Counted from the first letter of the stretch, positions 32,916 through 41,634 are shown. The stretch is 64,000 nucleotides of DNA from JAENVU01 sp031422675 (GCA_031422675.1 JANPMG010000084.1:1-64000), one strand, 5' to 3'. Notes: generated by a model not told the origin, from the letters alone. Numbers and translations are program-made.

Positions 32916-33392
32916 ATGACCGACATGAGCGACAGTGCTGCGCAGCCCACGAGCACCAAATCCCCGATGCGGACGATCATCATCGTGGTCGTCGCGCTCG
33001 CGGTACTCGCCGGCGGCGCGTTCGTCGCCTACAAGCTCACGAACAAGCGAGACACGGGCGAAGCGGCCTTCACCGTCGCCCAACGCGTCGAGAAGGCGCT
33101 CATCGCCGGAGATTCCGCCACGATCAAGGAACTCTCCACTGCGCAGGGCCGCGCGCAGCTCGAGAAGCTCGACCCCGCCGATCTCACGGGTTTCGATTTC
33201 AAGGGCTGCATCCCGATTGCGGTCAAGACCCGCTCGTGCGTCTTCACCCGGCCCGGCGGTGAACTCCGGATGACCCTCACCGTGCCGGGCGACAAGCTGC
33301 TCGTGAACCAGGTGGAGATCGGCGCGGCCGGACTTCCGCCGGGACTTCCGCCGGGGCTGCCGCCCGCGACGCAAACCCCGCCGACGACCTGA
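32916..33392 (+). CDS. Single-pass membrane protein with Gly-Leu-Pro-Pro tail
   Basis: A 158-residue protein: a short polar N-terminus, one membrane anchor (TIIIVVVALAVLAGGAFVA), then an extracytoplasmic domain of about 90 residues containing one Cys pair (GCIPIAVKTRSC), and a Gly-Leu-Pro-Pro tail. The tail comes from a 12-bp unit (GGACTTCCGCCG at 33330 and 33342, with a diverged third copy). No family is recognised. It is transcribed towards etfA, whose stop lies six bases away. Confidence 0.7.
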   Translation: MTDMSDSAAQPTSTKSPMRTIIIVVVALAVLAGGAFVAYKLTNKRDTGEAAFTVAQRVEKALIAGDSATIKELSTAQGRAQLEKLDPADLTGFDFKGCIPIAVKTRSCVFTRPGGELRMTLTVPGDKLLVNQVEIGAAGLPPGLPPGLPPATQTPPTT

Positions 33393-33398
33393 GTCGAA

Positions 33399-34355
33399 CT
33401 ACTTGCGGGCCTTGAGTGCCTCGATGAGCTTCGGGACCACCTTGTGCACGTCACCGACGATGCCGAGATCGGCCACCGAGAAGATCGGCGCCTCACCGTC
33501 CTTGTTGATGGCGATGATGTTGTCCGAACCCTTCATTCCCACCATGTGCTGGGTGGCACCGCTGATCCCGAGCGCGAGGTACACCTTGGGCTTCACGGTC
33601 TTGCCGGTCTGTCCCACCTGCTTGGAGTACGGGACCCAGCCGGCGTCGACGATGGCGCGAGATGCGCCCGACGCGCCACCGATGAGCTTGGCGAGTTCCT
33701 CGACGAGCGGGTCGTAGTTCTCGGCCGCGCCGATGCCCCGCCCTCCGGACACGACGATCGTTGCTTCTTCGAGCTTCGGTCCCTCGCGCTCTTCGACGTG
33801 GGTCTCGAGCACTTTGGCCTCGGCGGCGCGCCCGGCATCCGGAGTGTCCACGTTCACAACTTCACCGGCGGCCTCGCCACCGGGTGCAGCCACGAAGGAC
33901 TTCGGGCGAATGGCGGCGAGGGCCGGCTTGGCGCCGTCGAACTTGGTGTCGACGAGCGTGTTCCCACCGAAGATCGCACTGCGAACGGTGACCGCGTCAC
34001 CGTCGACGCTCAGGCCGACACCGTTGGTGAGCACGGTGCGGTCGAGCTTCACCGAGAGCCGAGCGAGTGCGTCACGGCCGTCGTAACTCTGGGCGAAGAG
34101 GATGAGGTCGGGCGCCTCGGCCTCGACGAGACCAGCGATCGCCGCCGCGCCCATGACGCCGGCGAGGCTGCCACCGGCGTCGACGGCGAACACCTTCGCC
34201 ACACCGTGCGCGCCGAGCGCGGGCGCGATCGCGGCCGCGTTGTCACCGACGTAGATGGCCTCGACCGTGCCGAGCTCGCGCGCCTTGGTGACGAGCTCGA
34301 GCGTTGCCGTGGTGGGTGCGTCACCCTCTGATTCTGCGTAAACCCAAATCTTCAT
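33399..34355 (-). CDS. etfA: Electron transfer flavoprotein alpha subunit
   Basis: The 318-residue subunit binds FAD and, with EtfB, carries electrons from acyl-CoA dehydrogenases to ETF:quinone oxidoreductase. The C-terminal half holds the FAD signature: SGGRGIGAAENYDPLVEELA, VPYSKQVGQTGKTVKPKVY and ALGISGATQHMVGMKGSDNI. It follows etfB by 18 bp and supports the many acyl-CoA genes in the window. Confidence 0.96.
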   Translation of the reverse strand: MKIWVYAESEGDAPTTATLELVTKARELGTVEAIYVGDNAAAIAPALGAHGVAKVFAVDAGGSLAGVMGAAAIAGLVEAEAPDLILFAQSYDGRDALARLSVKLDRTVLTNGVGLSVDGDAVTVRSAIFGGNTLVDTKFDGAKPALAAIRPKSFVAAPGGEAAGEVVNVDTPDAGRAAEAKVLETHVEEREGPKLEEATIVVSGGRGIGAAENYDPLVEELAKLIGGASGASRAIVDAGWVPYSKQVGQTGKTVKPKVYLALGISGATQHMVGMKGSDNIIAINKDGEAPIFSVADLGIVGDVHKVVPKLIEALKARK

Positions 34356-34373
34356 GATGTCTGTTCCCCTCCC

Positions 34374-35144
34374 TCAGATGACCTTGAGACCGTCGAGGAA
34401 CTCGACAACCTTCTCGAATGCGGTGCCGTCGTCCTCGATCTTCTCGCCGGCTTCGCGAGCGGGTGCCGCGGTCACCGACGTGATCGTCTGGTTCGGCGCA
34501 AGCGCGTCGGCGGAGAGGCCGAGATCGCTGGCGGTCACCTGATCGACCGGCTTCGACTTCGCCGCCATGATTCCCTTGAACGACGGGTACCGCGGCTCGA
34601 CCACACCGGCGGTGACACTGACGACCGCGGGCAACGAGGCCTCGACGACGTCGTAACCGGCTTCGGTCTGCCGTTGGATCTTCGCCGTCCCACCTTCGAG
34701 GTGGACTTCCTTGGCGAACGTGAGTGACGGCCACCCGAGCAGCTCCGCCACCTGGGCGGGAATCGTGCCGGTGTACCCGTCGGTGGACTCGGTGGCGGTC
34801 AGGACGAGGTCGGTGCCCTCGGCCCGCTCGACGCACTTGGCGAGCACCTTGGCGGTGGTGAGCGAGTCGGCGCCGGCGAGCGCGTCGTCCGAGACGAGAA
34901 TCGCCTTGGCCGCGCCCATGGCAAGCGCGGTCCGCAGACCCGAGACCTCACCGTTCGGGGCCATCGAGATCAAGGTGACCTCGCCGCCGCCGGCCTTGTC
35001 GACGAGCTGGAGCGCCATCTCGACGCCGTAACTGTCCGATTCGTCGAGGATCAGCTTGCCTTCACGCTTCAGCGTGTGGTCGCTGTTCAGCTCGCCCGGC
35101 ACGGCCGGGTCGGGAATCTGCTTCACGCAGACGACGACGTTCAT
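34374..35144 (-). CDS. etfB: Electron transfer flavoprotein beta subunit
   Basis: The 256-residue partner of EtfA binds AMP and forms the heterodimer interface. NVVVCVKQIPDP opens the protein as usual, DSYGVEMALQL and LTATESTDGYTGTIPAQVA are the subunit signatures, and the C-terminal part (VEPRYPSFKGIMAAKSKP) matches the family. Its start (ATG 35144) faces the flavoprotein gene at 35270 across a 125-bp promoter region. Confidence 0.96.
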   Translation of the reverse strand: MNVVVCVKQIPDPAVPGELNSDHTLKREGKLILDESDSYGVEMALQLVDKAGGGEVTLISMAPNGEVSGLRTALAMGAAKAILVSDDALAGADSLTTAKVLAKCVERAEGTDLVLTATESTDGYTGTIPAQVAELLGWPSLTFAKEVHLEGGTAKIQRQTEAGYDVVEASLPAVVSVTAGVVEPRYPSFKGIMAAKSKPVDQVTASDLGLSADALAPNQTITSVTAAPAREAGEKIEDDGTAFEKVVEFLDGLKVI

Positions 35145-35269
35145 TCAGGTCGCTCCCAGTGATTGCTCCGGGCACACCGACATCGGCGGCTCCTTGGATT
35201 GCGGCCGAGATTCTGGCGCCCACCGGCCCGCCAAGTCGAAGCGGGCGGTTCGCGAGCTATTTTCCGCCG

Positions 35270-36514
35270 ATGCCGTCCGTAGTCCACCGTGGCGCCGACG
35301 CCGACCTCCTGGTCATCGGGGCCGGACCCGCCGGATGTGCGGCGGCGATCACCGCCGCCCGATCCGGACGCGCCGTGGTGATGATCGACAAAGCCACCTT
35401 CCCCCGGGACAAGACCTGCGGCGATGGACTCACCGCCGGCGCGTTACGCGCACTCGAAGCGCTCGGCGTCCCGCTCGCAGCGCTCGGTGCCTCGGTTCCG
35501 GTGACCGACGCGATCGTCGTCAGCCCGTCCGGTCGCCGGGTTGCGCTCCCGCTTCCGACCGATGGTGAACACGCCCGGGTCATGCGCAGGATCGACCTGG
35601 ACGCGGCGCTCGTGCACACGACGCGAACCGCCGGCGTCACCGTGCTCGAAGGCCGCGCCCTCACCGAGTTGAAGAGCCTCGACACCGTCGTGGAAGCGAC
35701 GCTCGAAGACGGCCGGCTGCTCCGAGCACCGTTTGCGATCGCGGCCGACGGCAACTACTCGACCGCCCGTCGCCTCCTCAGCCCCGATGCGTCGCCGGTC
35801 CGAGGCGAATGGTCGGCGTTTCGCCAGTACTACGCGCACGTCGACGATCCGCGCCTCTGGGTGTTATTCGAGCGAGACATCCTCCCCGGATACGCGTGGG
35901 TGTTCCCGCTGCCCGACGGCCGCGCCAACGTCGGCCTCGCGATCGTGCGCCAGCCCGGCGTCACGGGGAAGATGCTGGCGGAGACATGGCGCAGCCTCCT
36001 CGCGCGGCCCTCGCTTCGCGCGGTGCTGGGCCCGCGCGTCGAGGCGGAGGGACCGCACCGGGCGTGGCCGATCCCGAGCCACCTGGACCCGGCGCGGCTC
36101 GCGCACGGTCGGGTGTTGTTCGCGGGAGACGCGGCGGGCGTCGTGGATCCGATGACCGGAGAAGGCATCGCCCAAGCGCTCGAAACCGGAATCCTCGCGG
36201 CGCGCGCCATCACCCGCGTGCCGCATCCACCCGTCGGTCATCGATCGCAGTTCGACCCGGCGTCGATCGCCACGCGCTACCGCACCGACGTGCACCGTGA
36301 TCTCGGTCGTGACCTGCGCTTCGCGGCGGCGTTGCAGCGAGTGTTGGGCCAACCGCGGCGCGCCCGCGCCACGCTGCGCGCCGTCGACACCAACGCCTGG
36401 ACCCGTCGTCACTTCGCCCGCTGGATGTTCGAGGACTACCCCCGCGCGCTCCTGCTCACCCCGAGCCGCTGGCACCGCGCCATGCTCACCCCTCCCGGCG
36501 CCTACCGCTCATAG
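35270..36514 (+). CDS. Geranylgeranyl-reductase-family FAD-dependent oxidoreductase
   Basis: The 414-residue flavoprotein begins DLLVIGAGPAGCAAAITAAR (Rossmann loop), then DKATFPRDKTCGDGLTAGAL, typical of the geranylgeranyl reductase branch, and GDAAGVVDPMTGEGIAQALE (second FAD motif). The family reduces double bonds of prenyl chains (for example in menaquinone or membrane lipids). ATG 35270 was chosen because it starts the conserved N-terminus. The strong hairpin at 36528-36580 follows its stop. Confidence 0.88.
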   Translation: MPSVVHRGADADLLVIGAGPAGCAAAITAARSGRAVVMIDKATFPRDKTCGDGLTAGALRALEALGVPLAALGASVPVTDAIVVSPSGRRVALPLPTDGEHARVMRRIDLDAALVHTTRTAGVTVLEGRALTELKSLDTVVEATLEDGRLLRAPFAIAADGNYSTARRLLSPDASPVRGEWSAFRQYYAHVDDPRLWVLFERDILPGYAWVFPLPDGRANVGLAIVRQPGVTGKMLAETWRSLLARPSLRAVLGPRVEAEGPHRAWPIPSHLDPARLAHGRVLFAGDAAGVVDPMTGEGIAQALETGILAARAITRVPHPPVGHRSQFDPASIATRYRTDVHRDLGRDLRFAAALQRVLGQPRRARATLRAVDTNAWTRRHFARWMFEDYPRALLLTPSRWHRAMLTPPGAYRS

Positions 36515-36527
36515 CGCGCCCCACCCA

Positions 36528-36580
36528 CGGTTTTGGCGTCCCCAGCTGCTGCTGGACAGCAGCGGTGGACGCCGAAACCG
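36528..36580. terminator. Bidirectional terminator-like inverted repeat
   Basis: A long stem lies between two convergent genes. TTTTGGCGTCC (36531-36541) pairs with GGACGCCGAAA (36567-36577), an inner GCTGCTG (36545-36551) pairs with CAGCAGC (36557-36563), and the loop is CTGGA. The outer CGG/CCG also pairs. The TTTT/GAAA ends give T tracts on both strands, as expected for a two-way terminator. Confidence 0.75.
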
Positions 36581-36582
36581 GT

Positions 36583-37635
36583 TCAAAGGGGGGTGATCGC
36601 CGCGGATTCGCCGGGGACGACCAGGATCTTGGCGTGGTGTTCGGGGTTGCCGAGCACGGTGAATGCGTCGGGCACGCCGTCGATACCGACGGTCCCGGTG
36701 ACGAGCGGTGACGCGTCGATCTCGCCCTCGGCCAGCTGACGCAGGGTGGCAGCGAACTCGGCCGGGTCGTAATAGATCACGAACTGAAACTGAAGTTCCT
36801 TCGCGACCGCAACCAATGGCAAGAACGTGTCGGGCTCCATGCACACGCCGACCACGGTGATGCGCGTGTTCGACGGCACCGACCGGCAGATGTCGTCGAG
36901 GATCCCCGGCACGCCGATCGCCTCGAAGACCACCGGCGTCGCACTGCCGGCGGCGCGGCTCCAACCGTCCATCGCGGTCTCAACCGCGGGATCCACCACC
37001 GCGGCCGCACCCATCGCAGCAGCCAACGCGCGCCGCCGCGGCGAGTAGTCGCTCGCCACGATCTGCTCGATACCCACCGCTCGCAGCGCGGCGATCAGGG
37101 CCAGACCGATCGGGCCGGCGCCCAGCACCAGCGCACCCTCGCCGCGGGCGATGCCCGACTTGTTGACGGCATGCACTGCGACGGCGACCGGTTCGGTCAG
37201 CGCGGCAATCCGTGGATCCAAACCGTTCGGGACCGCCAGACACATCCCGGCCGTGAGTTGCATCCGCTCCGCGAACGCGCCGTAGTACCGATTCGAGAAT
37301 CCGAGCAGCTCGAGCCCGTGTGGCGCGAACGCCATCGGCATGCTCACCACGAGATCACCCGGCTTGATCGCCAACCCGTCGGTCTCGGCACCGAGTTCGA
37401 GCACCTCGCCACAGAACTCGTGGCCCATCACGTAGTCGGCGTCGGGGTCGAAGGGGTTGTCGAGCCCACCCATGCCCGAAAGTTCGAGCATGGCGTCGGC
37501 ATGGCGCAACGTGTGCAGGTCCGAACCGCAGATGCCACACGCCTTCACCGCCACCAGCACCTCACCTGCTTCCGGCACCGGGTCACGGACGTCTTCGACG
37601 ACCAGCTGTCCTCGTCGGGCAATCGCAGCGCGCAT
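36583..37635 (-). CDS. Zinc-dependent medium-chain alcohol dehydrogenase
   Basis: The 350-residue enzyme has ACGICGSDLHTL (zinc Cys), MGHEFCGEVLELGA (zinc His/Glu), and ALVLGAGPIGLALIAALRA, the Rossmann loop for NAD(P). It oxidises an alcohol or reduces a ketone; the threonine/sorbitol dehydrogenase branch is the best guess. The structural-zinc Cys cluster seen in many members is not evident. ATG 37635 begins MRAAIARRG, and the rest of the upstream frame runs opposite the degraded acyl-CoA dehydrogenase. Confidence 0.9.
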   Translation of the reverse strand: MRAAIARRGQLVVEDVRDPVPEAGEVLVAVKACGICGSDLHTLRHADAMLELSGMGGLDNPFDPDADYVMGHEFCGEVLELGAETDGLAIKPGDLVVSMPMAFAPHGLELLGFSNRYYGAFAERMQLTAGMCLAVPNGLDPRIAALTEPVAVAVHAVNKSGIARGEGALVLGAGPIGLALIAALRAVGIEQIVASDYSPRRRALAAAMGAAAVVDPAVETAMDGWSRAAGSATPVVFEAIGVPGILDDICRSVPSNTRITVVGVCMEPDTFLPLVAVAKELQFQFVIYYDPAEFAATLRQLAEGEIDASPLVTGTVGIDGVPDAFTVLGNPEHHAKILVVPGESAAITPL

Positions 37636-37692
37636 GCGCCGAGCGTGCCCTTCGTTCGACCGCGCGGTCAAGCTGCCGGTAGGCGGCGCCGC

Positions 37693-38357
37693 ATGGCCAT
37701 CGACTTCTCCCTGTCTCCCGAACTCGAAGCGATCCGCGCCAAGACGCGCGACTTCATCGACACCGTCGTCAAACCGGCCGAAGCGAAGATCGTGAAGGAC
37801 GATCGCACGTCCTTGATCACGCGGTGATCGAAATGCGGACCGAAGCCCAGAAGCGCAGCCTCTGGTTGCCCCACATGCCCAAGGAGTGGGGCGGCATGGG
37901 GCTCGGGCACGTGGAGCTCGGATGGTGCAGGCCGAGGCGGCGAAGTCCGGCTTCGGTCCGTACGCCATCAACGCCCAGGCCCCCGACGAAGGCAACATGC
38001 ACACGCTCGTGCACTGGGGGACCGACGAACAGAAGGAGAAGTACCTCCGTCCGCTCTGTGAAGTTGCACTCGGCCTACAGGATCGACCGGAAAGAAGACT
38101 TCAAGTCCGAAGTGTCGATGACCAAGCACTTCGTGGCCAACGCGCTGAGCCGCATCATCGATCGCGCGATCCAGGTGCACGGCGCGCTCGGCTACTCCAC
38201 CGATACCCCGCTCGCGACCATGTTCCAACACGCGCGCTGGGCCCGCTTCGCCGACGGCGCCGACGAGATCCACCTCATGCGCACCGCGGAACGCGCCACC
38301 GCCGCGTACAAGGACACCGGCACCACGGCGTCGGCGACGGGTGCACTGCCGATCTGA
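37693..38357 (+). pseudogene. Degenerate acyl-CoA dehydrogenase with frameshifts and internal deletion
   Basis: Fragments of one acyl-CoA dehydrogenase lie in order but in different frames. DFSLSPELEAIRAKTRDFID starts at 37693 in one frame and reaches a stop at 37827. RSLWLPHMPKEWGGMGLGH continues in a second frame. AKSGFGPYAINAQAPDEGN to YLRPLCE is in a third, and IQVHGALGYSTDTPLATM to the end returns to the second frame. Normal members have about 400 residues with a flavin-binding middle; here only some 220 codons remain, and about 150 residues around 38057 are lost. The gene cannot make an active enzyme unless assembly errors explain it. It starts 58 bp from the divergent alcohol dehydrogenase gene. 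Confidence 0.85.
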
Positions 38358-38399
38358 AATCAGCCCGCCCGCGCCGGCGGGACAGGCCAGAGTCTCGCA

Positions 38400-39131
38400 A
38401 TGCTCGAGAACATCTTCGACGACCGGGTCGCGCCGTTCTATGACGCGACGTCGGCCGACCGCTTCCACCCGGCCGTGCTCGATCCGACGGTCGAGTTCCT
38501 GGTCACCGAGGCCCGAGGCGGCGCCGCACTCGAACTCGCGATCGGGACCGGACGCGTTGCGTTACCACTCGCGGCACGCGGCGTGCTGGTGTACGGCATC
38601 GACATCTCCTCCGCGATGGTCGAGCAGCGGCGCGCCAAGCCCGGTGGCCACGAGATCAACGTCACCATCGGCGACATGGCAACGGCCGCGCTCGGCCGGA
38701 CGTTCCGGCTCGCCTACCTCGTCTACAACACGATCTCGAACCTGACGAACCAGGACGAGCAGGTGGAGTGCTTCAGCAACGTCGCCCGCCACCTCGAACC
38801 GGGCGGTCGGTTCGTGATCGAAGTCGGCCTGCCGCAGTTGCGTCGCCTGCCCCCGGGTGACACCTTGCGGGTGTTCGAGATGTCACCAACTCACGTAGGC
38901 GTGGACGAGTACGACATCGTGAACCAGATCGAGGTGTCCCACCACTGGTTCGCGCTCGACGGTCGCTGGGAGACGTTCGCGTCTCGCCACCGCTATACGT
39001 GGCCGCCCGAACTCGACCTCATGGCCCGCATCGCCGGCATGACGCTCGTCGGCCGATTCGCCGACTGGGACCGCAGCCCGTTCACCGCCGACAGCGAACA
39101 GCACATCTCGGTCTGGGAGAAGCCCGCTTGA
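38400..39131 (+). CDS. Class I SAM-dependent methyltransferase
   Basis: A 243-residue methyltransferase. ALELAIGTGRVALPLAARG is the AdoMet-binding loop, VYGIDISSAMVEQRRAK the acidic region, and HLEPGGRFVIEVG the post-III strand. The C-terminal part with TWPPELDLMARIAGMTLVGR closes the fold as in small-molecule or ubiquinone-type methyltransferases. Substrate unknown. Its stop faces the TetR stop one base away. Confidence 0.9.
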   Translation: MLENIFDDRVAPFYDATSADRFHPAVLDPTVEFLVTEARGGAALELAIGTGRVALPLAARGVLVYGIDISSAMVEQRRAKPGGHEINVTIGDMATAALGRTFRLAYLVYNTISNLTNQDEQVECFSNVARHLEPGGRFVIEVGLPQLRRLPPGDTLRVFEMSPTHVGVDEYDIVNQIEVSHHWFALDGRWETFASRHRYTWPPELDLMARIAGMTLVGRFADWDRSPFTADSEQHISVWEKPA

Positions 39132-39132
39132 C

Positions 39133-39735
39133 TCACCGTCCAGGTGGCCGTAACGCCGCGTCGAGCACGGCGCGGGTTGCGATGGCGCGGGGTGCGTCGG
39201 AACTCACGTTGGCTTGGAGGGAGCTCATGAGGAGCGACAGCACGATCGACTCGAGCCCCTGCGCAGTGAGGCGCGCGTCGATATCTCGACGGATGTCGCC
39301 TTCCGCTTGGGCGACCTCGATGCCGGCGACCGTTTCCTCGGTGAGCTGGTGCAGTGACGGCAACTCGAGGAGACGATCGATCACGTCCGGTTCGCGTCCC
39401 GATAGCACGCGCGCAGCCAGCGGGTGTTCGGTCACGCGCGTGAGGAGGACCGACACCATCAACCCGAGTCCCTCACGCATCGGCATTCCCTCGATCGCGG
39501 CCCGGCTCTCATCGATCAGCGCGCTCGCGTCGGCGTCGACCGCCGCCTGGAAAAGTGCTTCCTTGCCGGCGAAGTACGCGTAGATCGCGGCCGGCGTGAG
39601 GTCGGCGTCGCGCGCGATGTCGGAGACCGATGTGTGGCGGTAGCCGTTGGCGGCAAAGCGCGCAACCGCTATTTCGAGCACCCGTTGCCGGGTCCGGTCC
39701 CCCTTCGTGCCTGCCGATGCGGTGGTGATCGCCAC
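39133..39735 (-). CDS. TetR family transcriptional regulator
   Basis: The 200-residue regulator has the TetR DNA-binding domain at residues 15-60 (RVLEIAVARFAANGYRHTSV followed by DIARDADLTPAAIYAYFAGK). The C-terminal ligand domain is diverse, as usual. It is transcribed away from the AurF-like gene with an 81-bp gap that holds a 19-bp palindrome, so it most likely controls itself and the oxygenase in response to a small hydrophobic ligand. GTG start. Confidence 0.93.
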   Translation of the reverse strand: MAITTASAGTKGDRTRQRVLEIAVARFAANGYRHTSVSDIARDADLTPAAIYAYFAGKEALFQAAVDADASALIDESRAAIEGMPMREGLGLMVSVLLTRVTEHPLAARVLSGREPDVIDRLLELPSLHQLTEETVAGIEVAQAEGDIRRDIDARLTAQGLESIVLSLLMSSLQANVSSDAPRAIATRAVLDAALRPPGR

Positions 39736-39774
39736 TCGCTCACGATATCCAACCTGACAGTAATCCTGGAACTG

Positions 39775-39793
39775 ACGAATATGTTTGATTCGT
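39775..39793. promoter_or_regulatory. Candidate TetR operator palindrome
   Basis: ACGAAT-ATGTTTG-ATTCGT is a perfect 6-bp inverted repeat with a 7-base centre. It is centred between the divergent TetR and AurF-like genes and is AT-rich in a GC-rich genome, as many TetR operators are. Confidence 0.6.
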
Positions 39794-39816
39794 AGATTCC
39801 TGGGTATCCTCCCTCC

Positions 39817-40749
39817 ATGGCTGTCACAACCACCACTCGCCCGCCCGTCGATCAGCGGATCGAACGACTGAACTCAGCGTCCTTGCGGCGACCGATCGAG
39901 CCCGATACTGCGCTGCCCTGGGGCACGCTCGGCTCCGGCGCCGTGATCCCCGACGAGTTGCTCTCGATCGAGGGCCTCGACGTCGACACCACCTCCGAGC
40001 AACGGGCGCGGCTCTCCCGCGAAGAGGTTGCGTCGATGCTGGCGATGGGCGTCCGCTTCGAAGCGGTGCTCACGACCGGCTTCGCCCGCATGATCGGGGA
40101 GGCGCCCGACCTGACCGACCCGCGCGTCGTCTACATGCTCCACGAAGTCGGCGAAGAGTCGAAGCATTCCCGCGCGTTCATCCGGCTCATCACCGAACTG
40201 GGCCCGACGACGCGCAACCCGCTCGACCGTCCGGCGATCAACCGGATCATGAACGGCGTCACCCGTCGCATCACCGCGCACGACACACTGCTGCTCGTGA
40301 TGACCCTCGCCGGTGAAGAAATCCCCGATCTGCTCCAGAAGCTCGCCGCCGAGCATCCCGATACGGACCCGATGCTCGCGGCGCTCAACCGTTACCACCG
40401 TTTGGAAGAGGCTCGTCACCTCTCATTTGCGCGATCGGTGCTGCCCGAGTCGTGGCGACGCGCCGGACCCGTCGAGCGCGCCACGGTGAAGTTCGTGGCA
40501 CCCGCGTTGATCCTGATGCTGTGGCAGAACTTCGCCCACCCGGGCGTCTACGCGGCCGCCGGATTGCCCACATGGAAGACGTGGAACGCGGTCCAGAAGC
40601 TCCCCCGGCGGGTTGCGCTCCGCCACCAGGCGACCCGGCCGGTCCTGACCGCCCTGCTCGACGCCGGCGCGATCCGTCGCGGTCGCATCTCTCGCCCGTG
40701 GCGCGCACTCTGCGGCGTCGATCGCAACGGTGACCCGGTCACGGTTTGA
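39817..40749 (+). CDS. AurF-like diiron oxygenase (amine N-oxygenase family)
   Basis: The 310-residue helical protein carries the ligand pattern of AurF-type diiron enzymes: Glu82 (FEAVLT), EVGEESKHSRAF (Glu114, His117), AGEEIPD (Glu167 or 168), and RYHRLEEARHLSFA (His194, Glu198, His201). AurF oxidises p-aminobenzoate to the nitro compound; the family also contains other N-oxygenases, so the substrate is open. The ATG has no good ribosome-binding site and lies next to the TetR gene, suggesting inducible expression. Confidence 0.85.
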   Translation: MAVTTTTRPPVDQRIERLNSASLRRPIEPDTALPWGTLGSGAVIPDELLSIEGLDVDTTSEQRARLSREEVASMLAMGVRFEAVLTTGFARMIGEAPDLTDPRVVYMLHEVGEESKHSRAFIRLITELGPTTRNPLDRPAINRIMNGVTRRITAHDTLLLVMTLAGEEIPDLLQKLAAEHPDTDPMLAALNRYHRLEEARHLSFARSVLPESWRRAGPVERATVKFVAPALILMLWQNFAHPGVYAAAGLPTWKTWNAVQKLPRRVALRHQATRPVLTALLDAGAIRRGRISRPWRALCGVDRNGDPVTV

Positions 40750-40758
40750 GGTCCGTCG

Positions 40759-41021
40759 CTACGTCCGCTCGGTCGTCGATCGGACGGGCTGGTCGCCGAC
40801 CGCCCGCACAAAGCTCGGGTGCACGGCGCGCAGCGTGACCCACCGGCCCGACGCATCGAGTTCGATGCCTGGTCGGTGCAGCTCTCGCAGGCGGAAGACC
40901 ACGGCGGCGCTTGGTGCATCAACCGTCGCCGAGGTGCCCCAGACGACAAATCGCCCGCCCGGACGCCACCCCCACCCCGACCTTCGTGCAATTGGGGGAC
41001 CGAGAGGTCGGCAAAGTGCAC
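40759..41021 (-). pseudogene. Possible frameshifted small-gene remnant in the 319-bp gap
   Basis: No intact gene fits in 40750-41068. On the minus strand, codons from the GTG at 41021 read HFADLSVPQLHEGRG. After a G-rich run (about 40970-40985) another frame reads GWRPGGRFVVWGTSATVD and GIELDASGRWVTLRAVHPS with strong G/C at third positions and a stop at 40759-40761. The continuous protein-like text across one shift suggests a broken gene. Against this, no ribosome-binding site and no recognised domain are seen. Family unknown. Confidence 0.3.
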
Positions 41022-41030
41022 GAAAGTCGG
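40977..41030. repeat. 14-bp inverted repeat with inner GAGA hairpin
   Basis: CCGACCTTCGTGCA (40977-40990) and TGCACGAAAGTCGG (41017-41030) are inverted with one mismatch. Between them, GACC-GAGA-GGTC (40998-41009) forms a second stem with a GNRA-type loop. The element could fold as a bulged hairpin in RNA on either strand. Confidence 0.65.
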
Positions 41031-41068
41031 AGGGAGCTGCGGCTTAGCAGGCCGGTACGGTCACACCG

Positions 41069-41629
41069 ATGGAGCGGCCGGACTTGAACGACGAGTGGCT
41101 GATCGGTGGTCCTGAGGCGCGAACGGTCGAGATCGTCAGCTACCGACCCGAGTGGGCAGAACGGTTCGAGGCCGAGCGGACCAAGATCGCCGCCGCCCTG
41201 CCTCACGCGCTCACCATCGAACACGTCGGCTCCACCAGCGTCCCCGGTCTCGGCGCCAAGCCGATCGTCGACATCCAAGTGGAGGTCGGGGGACTCACCG
41301 AGGCTCGGGACATCCCGCCGCTCGAAGCCGCCGGTTATGTGCTGCGCGTCCGCGAGCCGAACCATTTGATGGTGCGCACGCCCGAACAAGACGTCCACGT
41401 CCACTTCTGGGCCGACGAGGTCGATCTCGACCGCCATCTCCTCTTCCGAGATTGGCTCCGCACGAACGAGCCGGACTGTGGGAGGTACGAAGCCGTGAAG
41501 CGCGAACTCGCAACCCGCGAGTGGCGCGACACGAACGACTACGCAGACGCGAAGTCCGAAGTCATCAACGACATCACCGCACGCGCCGAGGCGTGGGCCG
41601 CGACCACGGAGTGGAAGCGGAGCGGGTAA
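41069..41629 (+). CDS. GrpB family protein (UPF0157)
   Basis: The 186-residue protein has IVSYRPEWAERFEAERTKI, IEHVGSTSVPGLGAKPIVDI and VHVHFWADEVDLDRHLLFRD, the signatures of the GrpB/UPF0157 nucleotidyltransferase-like fold; some members are fused to dephospho-CoA kinase. Its activity is uncertain. The gene is convergent with vapC, with five bases between the stops. Confidence 0.9.
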   Translation: MERPDLNDEWLIGGPEARTVEIVSYRPEWAERFEAERTKIAAALPHALTIEHVGSTSVPGLGAKPIVDIQVEVGGLTEARDIPPLEAAGYVLRVREPNHLMVRTPEQDVHVHFWADEVDLDRHLLFRDWLRTNEPDCGRYEAVKRELATREWRDTNDYADAKSEVINDITARAEAWAATTEWKRSG

Positions 41630-41634
41630 GCCAT

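Noticed and set aside
37824..38357. Intact 177-residue gene at this site
   Set aside because: The frame mixes real acyl-CoA dehydrogenase segments with out-of-frame text (Arg/Ser/Pro-rich middle), so it is part of the pseudogene.
40730..41047. 105-codon plus-strand open frame in the gene-poor gap
   Set aside because: It is Ser/Arg/Thr-rich with no motif and no ribosome-binding site, and starts inside the oxygenase gene.
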